A stretch of DNA of 64,000 nucleotides, taken from contig OY720348.1 of assembly GCA_963082975.1 (NCBI GenBank), positions 52,588,421 through 52,652,420 of the forward strand, written 5' to 3'. Positions 21,280-32,292 of the stretch are shown here, one piece after another. Every line of letters starts with the position of its first letter. Position 1 is the stretch's first letter. The notes under the pieces are model-generated. The model ran no database searches, was not told the DNA's origin, and worked only from the letters and a program-made list of their open reading frames with translations. The stretch is from Labia minor. Taxonomy: Eukaryota; Arthropoda; Insecta; Dermaptera; Spongiphoridae. A program made the translations under genes and the position numbers.

Positions 21280-22010
21280 ACTTTCCCGCATACTTCGTAT
21301 AAGGGAAGTATTGGAATCGTCAAAAATTTCGACTTCGAGATTTCGATAGATCTTGACATTTTAGACCTCCCTGAGTCGGAAAATACCATTTTTACTTTCC
21401 CGCATACTTCGTATAAGGAAAGTATTGGAATCGTCAAAAATTTCGACTTCGAGATTTCGATAGATCTTGACGTTTTAGACCTCCCTGAGTCGGAAAATAC
21501 CATTTTTCGAATTATGTCTGTGTGTATGTATGTATGTATGTATGGATGGATGTAGGTAATGTTTCTCTGTGAGCAAATTTACTCAGAAACTAATCATGCT
21601 AGGACTTCGAAATTTGGTACACCGATATTATTCACAGTTTGTAGATTTCTTTCAAAATTTCGTCAAAATCGGTTAACCGGAAGTGGTACTTTACCTACAC
21701 TGGTTGCGTTTACCTTTCAAGTAAAGTACCAGTTTGCTTCGAGATATTTGCTTCATATTTTGTATATAGATTTAAAAATATGAAAAAAATTGAGATACCA
21801 AATTTCATCATGATCTGACTACTGGAAGTGACATTTTACCTATACAAGTAGCGTTAGGTGTAAATTATAAATATATATAATAGTGTTAAACCATTTTACT
21901 TTATAATTTAAATTAATTAGTTTGTTTATTTTTATTGTTGTTAAAACATAATAATAATAACCTAATTACCTATTTATATGCGGGAAAGTCTAGGGGAGGA
22001 CACTCCCGAT
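21280..22010 (+). mobile_element. Rolling-circle family B element, copy 1, with doubled 5' end
   Basis: The 5' end ACTTTCCCGCATACTTCGTA is present twice (21280 and 21394); the intervening ~114 bp are a tandem duplication. A TATG/TGTG microsatellite (about 21518-21548) follows, then core GAAATTTGGTACACC, GTTAACCGGAAGTGG and GATCTGACTACTGG blocks. The 3' end holds the inverse motif ATGCGGGAAAGT and a GGGAG-GACA-CTCCC hairpin. A second copy lies on the minus strand at 46304-47412. No ORF of known type; frames through the tandem 5' repeat are incidental. Confidence 0.72.
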
Positions 22011-22871
22011 TTTTTGATATATTCTGGGATAAAAAATTTTTATATATCACAAATTGATTAATAAGCATATGTTTTTAAACTATAACTAAAAAAACACTGG
22101 ATCGAGTGAGTGAAAAAAATCTTGATATAAATTTATTTTTATAAGAAAAGTGATTGAGAAAACAATAGGAAACTAGATATAATGGAATTAAATGGAAGCG
22201 CTGCAAGTAAGGGTTGGCTGGAGGAATGTGGAAGAGCAACAAAAAAACTTGAATATTTTATTAATATTATTTGTCGTTGTCATATTATTACCATCACTTA
22301 TCATCCATTATTAACATAATTACTCCTATTCAATATATTAACCATAACAAGAAATAATTACAGAAAACATCTGAAACCTATCATTGCCGGGGCACAGCCA
22401 GGCATAAACAATGAACCGAACAATTCTAATTAAGTTTTTACTCTTCATCAATGTGACACATGTGCAGATATTATATAATAAAATTATGAAATTGATTTGG
22501 TAATAGAAAATATTATAGTAATTATACATTTTTACATTTTATTGATTATTTATAAATAATATTTGTTAATAATTCCATTTTAAAAATTGAAAATTATTTA
22601 AATATACATATTAATATATTTATAAGATATAATAATTTATTTATTTAATAAGAAGACAAAAATTGGGGTCTATTTTTTTTATATCCAAACAACTTGTATT
22701 AAAGCAATATAGATAAAGTATTTTTTATTATAAAGTTCCATAAAGCGATACTAAATGTTTTATAAAATTAATTTCCAAAGTCTTTTGTATGAGAAACACG
22801 AGTGCACAACAAACTTTAAAGAACATCGCTTTTTATGTGGAACTTTCTGCGGAAATAACATTTGGTTAAAG

Positions 22872-22909
<38 letters not shown>

Positions 22910-23570
22910 TGCAAAAAAAAGAAAATGAAAGAAAGACCATAACTTATCAGCTAAATATACCTGGTCGGTCCGCTTTGAGTCTTATTTATCAATAAGATTT
23001 CTATTATTATTGATATAAAATATATATTGTAAAAGAAAATATTAAGAAAGTTTACTTGAAAGGGAAACTTTTCCCTTCATCACATTTTATTTCATATACA
23101 GGAAATGGAGTGGGAGAGAGAAAGACAGAAAATAAGCAAGAGAGAAAAGAATCTCTTATCTAATCAATTTGTATCCATTTCCTATGGTTGGGTATGATGG
23201 TTAAATATGCATTATTTTATATTTGGTGTTAATTCTTAAGCCGATATTGTGTCAACAAGTGGCGACATAACTCGCCCTTATCAATGAAAACGTTAGGTTA
23301 CAGAGTTACAGGAGTTCATGAATGTTCAATATACATATAAGAAAAAAAAGCATGAAAATATATTAAATATTTCTATAAAACAATAATATTGATTTACAAG
23401 AAATCTAAAGATTTATAAAATGAAAATTATTTAGTAATTTAAGATGGTGATCAAGACTAGCTAAATGGCCAGGCAATCTAGAAAACAGTTTGGGGCGCCA
23501 ATTTCGTAGGGGCGCCAATTGTTTTAAATTAGATTTAAAGATTGGACTGTCAACTCTCATTGAAACATTG
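22011..23570. other. Long AT-rich stretch, no gene seen
   Basis: Contains an (AT)n tract (22876-22907) and several unique AT-rich segments. I find no convincing exon, RNA gene or complete element. GGGGCGCCAA-type words at 23490-23520 recall hAT interiors but lack ends. Confidence 0.5.
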
Positions 23571-23868
23571 TATTATTTGTAGATTTAACCTGAAAAAAAG
23601 AATTTTTTTTTCTTATAACAACTTTCAATTATAAATGTAATTGAAAATTAATAACACAGAGTATAGTACAAGCTTCTGATGATGACGTTACTGTCGAAAT
23701 AATCATAAAGTTCAATATAAATTTATTTTGAAACCAAAAACCAAGTGTTGTTATTAATAACTTATCTTAAACCTTTTAATTTTATTAATAATTTTCAGTT
23801 ACATTTATAAATTGAAAGTTTTTTTCAGGTTAAATCTACAAATAATTGTTTTAAACTTAATTTCTATC
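23571..23868. repeat. Fold-back (inverted repeat) structure
   Basis: About 80 bases at 23575-23655 (GTAGATTTAACCTGAAAAAA) reappear in inverse orientation at 23784-23860, around a 125-base centre with a GATGATGACGTTACTGTCG stretch. This could be a fold-back or MITE element. Target duplications are not clear and there is no ORF. Confidence 0.6.
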
Positions 23869-24930
23869 TTCTGTTCTAGGTCGCCAAATTATTCGATTGT
23901 TTCTATTTTTCTATAATTTTTATTATTTATATATTAATATTCTGTTATGTGTGTCTAATATTTGGGAGAATTCATTTTGTTTATTTATCTTGATTAAGTT
24001 AAGTGATCGACACATGTCAATAAATAAATGATTTATTTCAAACGATTTTTTTAATCTGTTTTGGAAACAAGGCTAGGCCAACTAAAGTACATAATTACAA
24101 ATATACTCGCATATATTATTATCTTAATTAATATTATTATTATTATTATTAATAAGATAATATTATTAAAAATTCGACAAAGAGAATATACTATTTTTTA
24201 AATATAAATCTTATTTATCTATAATTTTTGGAATGAAGGGAATAATTTTTAAAGTAAATTTCAATTGGTTTATGTTTAGTATGGCTTCCATCAGCCCGGG
24301 GCAAGTAATAACAATTGGTAGTGAAATGTGACGTACTTAACATCTTTGATATCGTTGCTATAATTAGAATTTGATTTGATAATTGCATGCAAGTGACTGT
24401 CTGAGTTGGACTGACGAACAACATAGAAGGTAAAAAAAAAACGGATCTCTTTGTTGAGTCTTCACGTTAACAAAACAGATTAATTTGTTAATAAGTTTTT
24501 TGTTTTTGTTTTTGCTTTTTTTTATTTATTTAGGTTGATGGATGAAATCCAGAGTAGCCGTTTGTTGTCTTTTTCATATAGATTTACCACGATGAGATTT
24601 TACTCTGTAAGTCTTTGTTAAAGACGTGGTTTATGTGCCGCCCAATTCTCGTGTCCTTTAATGAAGTGTGTGATTGGATCAGGCATGAAATGAAGACCAT
24701 TACGTAGAACATTTCACAACGTGCATGGTAAGTATGTCATGTGACCAAGGGTGCACATATTGAATGATTAGGATTAGGTCAGTTTGAGGTTGTTAAGATT
24801 GCAATGTTTGATAATATAAAATAATAAATTGATTGTCTATCCAAAAAAGCATTTAAAGCACCACAATTCTTTTCTAAAAACTCTGTATATATGGATAAAT
24901 CTTAAAGTAATATTAATTATTATTATATGC
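23869..24930. other. Stretch without a recognised gene
   Basis: Mostly AT-rich. A more balanced segment at 24540-24780 has no coding signature I trust and no second copy in the window. Confidence 0.45.
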
Positions 24931-25062
24931 GGATAGATCCTGAGGATCAGACATAGCTTTTAAAGATAAATTTTTAATTATTGAATTTCCCTAGGTCCGA
25001 ACTTGAGTCTTCAATGTGGTAGACTGTCGTACTAACCAGTAAATCACTGAAGAGTCTAATAT
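24931..25062 (-). mobile_element. SINE J, tRNA-derived, copy 1
   Basis: The minus strand reads TTTACTGGTTAGTACGACAG, CTACCACATTGAAG, then CAAGTTCGGACC. These resemble the A and B boxes of an RNA polymerase III promoter. A unique body ending in GATCCTCAGGATC follows. It matches 53283-53785, which is the same SINE split by a MITE. Length about 130 bp. Confidence 0.65.
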
Positions 25063-25669
25063 TAATTATATATATTGTAAAAGAAAAATATCTATTTTTG
25101 TTTAATGCAATATAAATCATAAACTGATCTCACAGTCAGTAAAACAAGTTGCTCTTATTCTATTCCCAAATTTTCTTCAATATCACGTGTCCAATCTCTG
25201 GTTCGTCAGTCATTAACCAGTGAGGAACCTATTCATGTCAGCGCCCTCTTCAGAAGCTTGAGAGAAGCATTTCCCTTTCACTTCATCGAGGCATCCAACT
25301 GTCCTTATCAGGACATGTATATTTATTCAGATCAACAAAAATGAATATCTTACAATATATGTACAATACAATAATTCTCTCACAGGCTAAATTAAATGTC
25401 CTATCAATATAAAAATTTATAAATTATTCTAATATTCTCTTTTAAGAAATTCATCGGCTACTTATCTGAGTTTTCTCAAAAGCTTTTATATCAATTTAAT
25501 TTATAAACAACTAATTATTAAAAAATAATGTTCCAAAAATTGATATGTATATTAAAAATAACAATAATTTATAACATTTCATAAGCTATTTTTTTGTTTA
25601 TTATAAATAATTTTACTAATAATAATACTTGATAAATAATAAAAAAAAAACATCTGCCTTTTACACGTC
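25063..25669. other. Spacer, no gene seen
   Basis: 25180-25330 is GC-richer but neither coding-like nor repeated within the window. Confidence 0.4.
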
Positions 25670-25845
25670 TAGAGAAAGAAGAGCGCCTATCAGCACAACG
25701 GATCATCTCAACCTTTATCTTGATTTTATTGATTGAAGGGCGCTACTTTTTATTTCAAGTAGCTTCCTTCTTTTGATCAGATAGAATGGGTGGACCTCGT
25801 TCACACTGACCCCAACTAAAACTAGCGCCTTATTTGATAATTGAT
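25670..25845 (-). mobile_element. SINE I, 3' part
   Basis: The minus strand contains the SINE I body (GTAGCGCC, AAAATCAAGATAAAGGTTGA, then GATCCGTT with a CTGAT-like end). The 5' tRNA-like region is degraded. Other copies are at 28905, 30960, 35555, 49425, 61566 and 62619. Confidence 0.6.
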
Positions 25846-26639
25846 AAATAAATTATAATGTGAAATATAAATTAAATTAAATTAAATATTTTATATGCAT
25901 ATACATATATTGAATGAATGAATGTGATTGATACGAGTATATGAATTGATTTGTTTTGTTTTTATTGATTAGGCGTCAAGTCTCTATTGATTCCGATACA
26001 TTGTTCGATTCATTAAAAATACAAATTTCTTCATAATATTTATTTATATATATATAAAATTTTAATGGTCTATTCTATAAATTTTAATAAAACTGGATAA
26101 TAACAGTATTCTATTTAAAACTCTCATCTTGGAATCTTCACATAAAAAATTGTGGGTAATTTAAATTTCAAAAACAATAAACTTGATGTTAATTACCACT
26201 TGATAAAGGAAAGGGTTGCAACAAGTGAATCACAGCCTCTCCCCTTCCCTTCTCTCGATTCTGTATCATCAATCTATAATATATGAAATATTATATATGA
26301 TCACTAACCTTATAATTTATTAATTGAACTTACAAACAAGAATTAAGTAGAGTGGAATTTAATATTTTAGTACCTGGGGGGTTCACCAAGCCGTTGCTCG
26401 GTCCTTTAAAAAAAATATTCCTTATGAACTCTGAATTTTTAAGATTAAGATTATTATTTAAAATAAATAAACAACAAAATATATGAAACAATTTCAAATA
26501 ATTTAAAAGAACATAAATTAAAAAAATACAGCCCTTTAACGTACATATTAATGTACTGAAAGAAAGAAAAGTATGGCCTGTGGATATAACATAATATACA
26601 TTTCGTAATTTGATTACAAAATATTATTAAAATAAATAA
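25846..26639. other. AT-rich spacer
   Basis: Near 26370-26400 lies AGTACCTGGGGGGTTCACC, similar to the hairpin at 277-300. No gene seen. Confidence 0.45.
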
Positions 26640-26905
26640 TTTTAATTTTATTTTATTCAATATTTTGTATTTAAGGAATTGCTGTCCGGCGTTGCCCGGC
26701 TCCATTTTTTTTTATTATTAAAATTGTTATTTTAAATTAAGAAAAAAATAACAAAGATTATTTTTCCCGAGGCTAAAACCTATACAGACCGATTTTTCTT
26801 TATAAATATTATCTATGGTGTTAATTTCAAAAAAATCCTTCGAGCGGTTTGATATTTTAAAAATACAAATATAGGTATATAATTTTTGCTAGTATAATAA
26901 AATAT
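26640..26905 (-). mobile_element. Rolling-circle-like repeat N
   Basis: The minus strand starts ATACTAGCAAAAATTATATA and includes ATCAAACCGCTCGAAGGA, a CCTCGGGAAAAATAATC block also seen in family G, and a GCCGGGCAACGCCGGACAGC palindromic segment near 26687-26703. A 50-base match to its 5' end lies at 46010-46058. Structure suggests a Helitron/HINE relative; no ORF. Confidence 0.5.
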
Positions 26906-27342
26906 GATTTATTTCTAGTATGAATAAAAATAGAGAGTAGTTTTTTAAATTTTGACATCTATCTGAAAGTAACAAAGGAAAAGCTTTTTTCCAAATTTAA
27001 AACTTGATTCGACGTTCCCAAATGCACGTTTATATTTACAATCGGTATTGGTAGGCAAAACTGCAGAATGTTGTTAATGGAAAGTTGCTGAGATAAGGAT
27101 AGGCAATACATTTTCTCCATATCTGGGACTAATTTTAAAATTTAGTTTAATGTAAATGCCTTGAAATTAGAAAAAAGCCCAAGTTTGTTTCCAGGAAAAT
27201 TTCAGTTTTTACAACTATACGCTACACAATCGGCAACCATGCTTAGTTTTTACCTATCAGCTGACGCCGTGTCCATTTTTCTTATTGTATTTATGATTCC
27301 ATATTAATCATCTGACTTTAAAATGAGGCCGAAATCACCGTA
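26906..27342. other. Spacer, no gene seen
   Basis: Unique sequence of mixed composition. Nothing recognised. Confidence 0.4.
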
Positions 27343-27346
27343 TTAA

Positions 27347-27547
27347 CACACTATGAGCGGGGCGGGTATTTGTACCCGTTGCGGGGACTGCCACTTATAA
27401 GCGGGCGGGTATTTATACCCGTTGCCACTTATATAATATATATTTTCCCTTGTGTCACTTAAAATTACTTATATTTTAAACGATAACTAATATATATCCC
27501 TCATATAAGTGGCAACGGGTATAAATACCCGCCCCGCTCATAGTGTG
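27347..27547. mobile_element. TTAA-flanked MITE with GC-rich inverted repeats (piggyBac-like)
   Basis: TTAA at 27343-27346 and 27548-27551 flanks a 201-bp element. The outer 36 bases (CACACTATGAGCGGGGCGGG, then TATTTGTACCCGTTGC) are inverted at the other end with one visible mismatch. An internal third copy of CGGGCGGGTATTTATACCCG sits near 27402. GGGTA-TTTAT-ACCC is itself palindromic. TTAA duplication is the piggyBac hallmark. No transposase remains. Confidence 0.8.
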
Positions 27548-27551
27548 TTAA

Positions 27552-28904
27552 TATTGGTACTAATTCTTCAAATTCAAAATGTTAATTTAACTTGTTCTCG
27601 TCGGCATGTACCACATAAAATAAATAAATAAATTATGGAGACGGCGGGAACGTGTTAATTCAACACTTGAAAATTAATTTAATTCAATATACAATATAGA
27701 CCATTTAATAAAAAAAATGTTATAAATAAATAAAAATCATCCTAAGGTAAATTTTTTATATGAAGTTTCAAGTAACTACTAAAGTATTAAATGAATTATG
27801 ACCTTAAAGTTGGCCAATTAATCGTTTACTTTCATCATCATTTTTTTTCGTTTACTCCAAAAAAGTCACCTAAAATTCAATTGAATCATATTTTCTTTTT
27901 ACTTTTCATAAATTTTAATTTAATTTTTTTTTTCTCAATCCATTATATTGTACTCTCAATTGACCGATAATCAATATTGTATCTTCATTCAATAAGCCGA
28001 GTTATTATTTTTCAATTTTTATCTATATCTGAGCCGCTTTCGAATACCCATATTAAGTTTTATAGCGGATTTAAGCTGCGATCGGTTCCATTTCAATTCT
28101 TTCTTCCTGCTCTGTCATTCCTTATCAAATCGAAATTCAATCGGGATTCTTTCACTATATACTCTCCTCATTCCTTCACTTTTGCCCCCTCCTCCTTCCC
28201 CCCTCCCTCTCTCTTTCGATGAAACACATTTAGAAATGACAGTCTATTGAATGTCAAAAGAGTTGGGCCATTATAGAAGTCATAATCCCTTCAGTGTATT
28301 TTACCTTTTCTTAATCTTGCTACCCTTTCCTCCTCCCCTTTCCTCTACTTTACCCTACCATGCACGCTTTCAAATAAAGTTTGGAGTTCCCGAAGGTGGA
28401 TTTTTATTTTCCACTCTAATAATATTATATTAAAGTAAGGAAAGCTTTTGATATTAAAAGCAAGATATATAAGAATATACTTTATGGAGATGAGAGATTC
28501 AAAGCTTGACTGGCTCAGATGATTACAGATTTCAGTATTCAATACATTATAATGGATATTGATATCAATTTCAAATCGAAAATATTCAATAATCATTTGT
28601 GGATGTGGGTCGAGTGAGAGAAAAACGAGAAAAGTTCAAATTTAATAGAGATAACAAATTTAATAATATTAAGAGAATAAAAGTAAAATGTAATTATATT
28701 TTTTAAATATTTTAAATATGCCTTTAAAAAAAAAATTTAAAAAAATTGTATTAAATTTTTAAACAATAATAAAATAGAGCCGAAGAACTGGAGTTCAAAA
28801 ATAATTAATAATTGAGAAATTCAATAAGTAAACTTAATGGAAATTTAATAAAAGAACAATTTAATTTAATTTAAGAATTAATGAAAATAATTCTTAAAAT
28901 CGTG
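27552..28904. other. Stretch without a recognised gene
   Basis: 28010-28420 is less AT-biased and C/T-rich. Open frames there (27977-28222, 28251-28433) show low-complexity Ser/Pro/Phe-rich translation and no domain. The rest is AT-rich. Confidence 0.4.
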
Positions 28905-29135
28905 CGAAGTAACATGTGAGGATTCATTCAGTCTTCGGATATACAGCACTTCAAAGACCTATGCTGAGTAGAGGCAATATGATCAGTACAGCAGATCCTC
29001 TTAATTTTTATCATGATTCTTAGGATCGGTTCCTTACATTCCAGTTTTGATCACGTAGAATGAGTGTAGCTTTTGTATCAAAAACCAAAAACAAAAATCA
29101 CTTACTAGGAATTGAACTCGAATTCACTCAAGAAC
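28905..29135 (-). mobile_element. SINE I, degraded copy
   Basis: The minus strand has a B-box-like GAGTTCAATTCC near 29105-29120 and the 3' SINE block near 28980-29040 (AAAATTAAGAGGATCTGC-like). Many differences from other copies indicate age. Confidence 0.5.
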
Positions 29136-29546
29136 TAAATCTTATATATATTTATAAACGAATTAAAATATTGAAATTACACATTATACTTTATCTAGTC
29201 AATGCATTCATTAACTAGTTAGTAATATATTTACCCCTACTAATTCCGTTATTAATATTAGTTGAACAATTCTAACCTCAAAACTTTTAAAGAATTGATT
29301 TATTAAGAATAATTTTTAGGGTAAAAATATCATGAAAATTAATTTAAATATATATAATATATATAAATATAAATTATTTTTAAAATGGTAATTTCATTTT
29401 CTAATTTTGTAATACATTCCAATACACTATTTAGTTTGTAGATAAAAATCACAAATGTAAATAATCTTCATCAAATATGATTTCTATATTCAAGTATCAT
29501 GAATTTAATTTTAATTAATTTTTATTCTTGTAATTATTCCCTTTTT
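29136..29546. other. AT-rich spacer
   Basis: Nothing recognised. Confidence 0.5.
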
Positions 29547-30165
29547 ACTATCTCGTAAGAGATAGTATTGCGATCACGAAAATTTTCGATGTTGAGATTT
29601 TGATGTTTTTATACGTTTTGAAGGTTCCTGAATCATTTTCACTAAGGTTGAGAAAAATGTCTGTGTGTGTGTGTGTGTGTGTGTATGTGTGTGTGTATGT
29701 ATGTAGACAAGATTGCGCAAAAACGGTTTGAGCTAGAATGATGAAATTTGGTACATGGACATTATTCAAAATTCATAGTTTTCTATCAACTTTTGAGAAA
29801 TGTAGCTCAACCGGAAGAGGGTCATTACCTACAACGTTTTGATTTTTTTTCCTCTAAAGTGACCGTAAAAATAAAGATATATGTTTGATAATTTTTCACA
29901 TGATTAATAATTGTATAAATCTGCTATATATAGAATTTCAGCTTGATTGATTCGCTGAAATTACCAGAATTAATTTTTTAACACTGCAAATCTCACGCGC
30001 CAACACGTGGTGCCATCAACAAAGAGCCTAACATGCACTGGTTTAATAAATATTATTTATTAATTTTAATTTATAATTTAATTAATTTAATTTAATTTAA
30101 ATTAATATATGATATTTAATTCAATTCAAATTTTCGAGATAGTCGAGTGGAGACACTCCAGCTAA
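29547..30165 (+). mobile_element. Rolling-circle family A element, copy 4 (best preserved)
   Basis: It starts ACTATCTCGTAAGAGATAGT, carries a long GT/GTAT microsatellite (about 29660-29700), the GAAATTTGGTACATGG core and a CACGCGCCAACACGTGG block. It ends CGAGATAGTCGAG, hairpin TGGAG-ACA-CTCCA, then GCTAA. The CTAA after the hairpin would fit the CTRR end of Helitrons. Length 619 bp, no ORF. Confidence 0.75.
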
Positions 30166-30959
30166 TTTATAATGAAACATGGTTAAATGTAAGAGAAAAT
30201 ACAATTAAAAATACTTATTTTATGCAAAATCCATGCTTTATTGGGATCAAATTATGTAAATGGTATGTTTTTTGTCTTTTTCTCTGAGTGAATAAACAAC
30301 AACCAACAACCGAGCAAAAGTAACTCTCATTTTAAATAAATAAGTTCTATTAGTAGGTGAATAAAAAATGAAGCGGTGTTTGTATTTTCACATTAGAGTG
30401 TTTTAGTTTTCCATTCAACACTCGTTTAATAATAAAACAACCCAACTGAAGCTAAAGACCTCTATTTATTTAACAAACCCCTATGAAAAACATCAAATAA
30501 CGTTAAAATAATCTATTCATGTGTTATGAGAATAATCTACTAATTTCGAACATATTCTTCGTATTTAATAAATAAATATATTATGACTAAAGAGTGAAAT
30601 CAAAGGAAAGTACATATTATATAATATAAACATCAAACACACTAAATTAAAAAGTAATTTTTTTTTTAATCTGTTTTTAAATAAGCCACCCACATTTTTC
30701 GGTTTGCAAAATAAAACATTTTGAGTTAGAATATATTTTAAAAGTAGAATATAATAATATTAAATTTTTTGATATATTTTTTGTTTTAATCTAATCATTG
30801 TAAAAAAGCGTTGTTTTAAAAAAATAAAAATTTAATAAAAATTTTATATTAATATATTATGCATATATAGAAAGAAATTAATAAATTTAACTGTAGCAAT
30901 AAATAAATAAATTTGAATCTTCAAGAGGGTTTAATTACAAATTGTTCTTATTTTTCGCT
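30166..30959. other. AT-rich spacer
   Basis: Nothing recognised. Confidence 0.5.
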
Positions 30960-31215
30960 TGCCGTCTAATCGTAATCTAGCGTAGAGGTATGATCAGTAC
31001 AACGGATTCTCTTAACTTTTATCTTGATTTTCTTGATTGAAAGAGGCTACTTTTTATTTCAACTAACTTTTCTATTTTGATCACGTAAGCTGGATGGACA
31101 TCGTTACCATAAACTCCAGCTAGGAGAAATTCCCTTGTCAGAGCTGGGAGTTGAACCAGGGACCACGAGGTTGAGAGTCAAGCGTGTTGTATCCAATTCT
31201 ACGTGGTTTCCTGAC
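30960..31215 (-). mobile_element. SINE I, nearly full-length copy
   Basis: The minus strand has a tRNA-like start, a B box CTGGTTCAACTCCC, AGGGAATTTCTCCTAGCTGG, and the 3' block with AAAATCAAGATAAAAGTTAA. It matches the copy at 62619-62875 along its length with many substitutions. Confidence 0.68.
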
Positions 31216-31440
31216 ATTCTGATTAAATAATTAAAATATTACATATATCTTCGTCAGTATCGGTTTTGTTGTGTATTAATGTACGCGTATGTATATAGTT
31301 TTTTTTGCTGTACAAGGATAATTTATAAACATAATTTGCACATACTTATATAAACGTCCTCGCAGTTAATGGAGAATGTAATATAGTTAAGTGTGTAATT
31401 AATTATGTGTTACCTATCAATTTTTAATAATGCATAATCT
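31216..31440. other. Short AT-rich spacer
   Basis: Nothing recognised. Confidence 0.4.
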
Positions 31441-32143
31441 TCTATATATATAAAAAAAGGTTTTTGTCTGCACATTGCTCAGAATTTAAAAATTTTTGCA
31501 TATCTTCGCGTTTCATGACCTCTAGAATCCAAAAGTGACTTTAGAATTTTTCATGTCTGTCTGTCTGTCCGGAAAATTACTATTTTATAGACTCAGAATT
31601 GGCTGAACCGATTTCTTTGAAATTACATCACAATATTCTTATATACCTCGAGAGTAACATAGGCTATAAATTTTATTAATATCTTATCAATAACCGCAGA
31701 AATTAATTTTTTAAAGTTTATATAATTCTCCGTGTTGTTCATTCAAGAGCAGCTCGCGGCTCACTGTCGGCCTAGCGGAATCATTTCAAACAATGAATTA
31801 TCATAGCGATTCCCAATCAAAGAATTATTATAATATTTCACTTTTTATTTTAAATTCTAATATACAAATATCAATTCAATTAAATAATTTATTCTAAAAG
31901 TTCTCAATTTAATTAATTTAATAAAATATTTATTAGATCATATTTTTATCTTAAATTATTTTTTATTTAATTGAATATTTCTTCTTTTCTATAATATATA
32001 TATAATAATATATAAATTTTATCATTGAATAATAAAAAAAAAAATTATTTAACCTGAATTAAAATGACTGAATTATATTATCTTTGTTTATTATTTTAAT
32101 TTAATTACTCTATTATTAATTACTAAATATATATATATATATA
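31441..32143 (+). mobile_element. Family C Helitron 5' fragment (first of two 5' ends)
   Basis: It starts TCTATATATATAAAAAAAGG and runs about 700 bp through the CTCGCGGCTCACTGTCGGCC block into TA-rich sequence, then meets a second 5' end at 32144. The base before the start is T instead of the usual A. The GTCT tract has only three units. Confidence 0.82.
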
Positions 32144-32257
32144 TCTATATATATAAAAAAAGGTTTTTGTCTGCACATTGCTCAGAATTTAAAAATTTTT
32201 GCATATCTTCGCGTTTCATGACCTCTAGAATCCAAAAGTGACTTTAGAATTTTTCAC

Positions 32258-32292
<35 letters not shown>

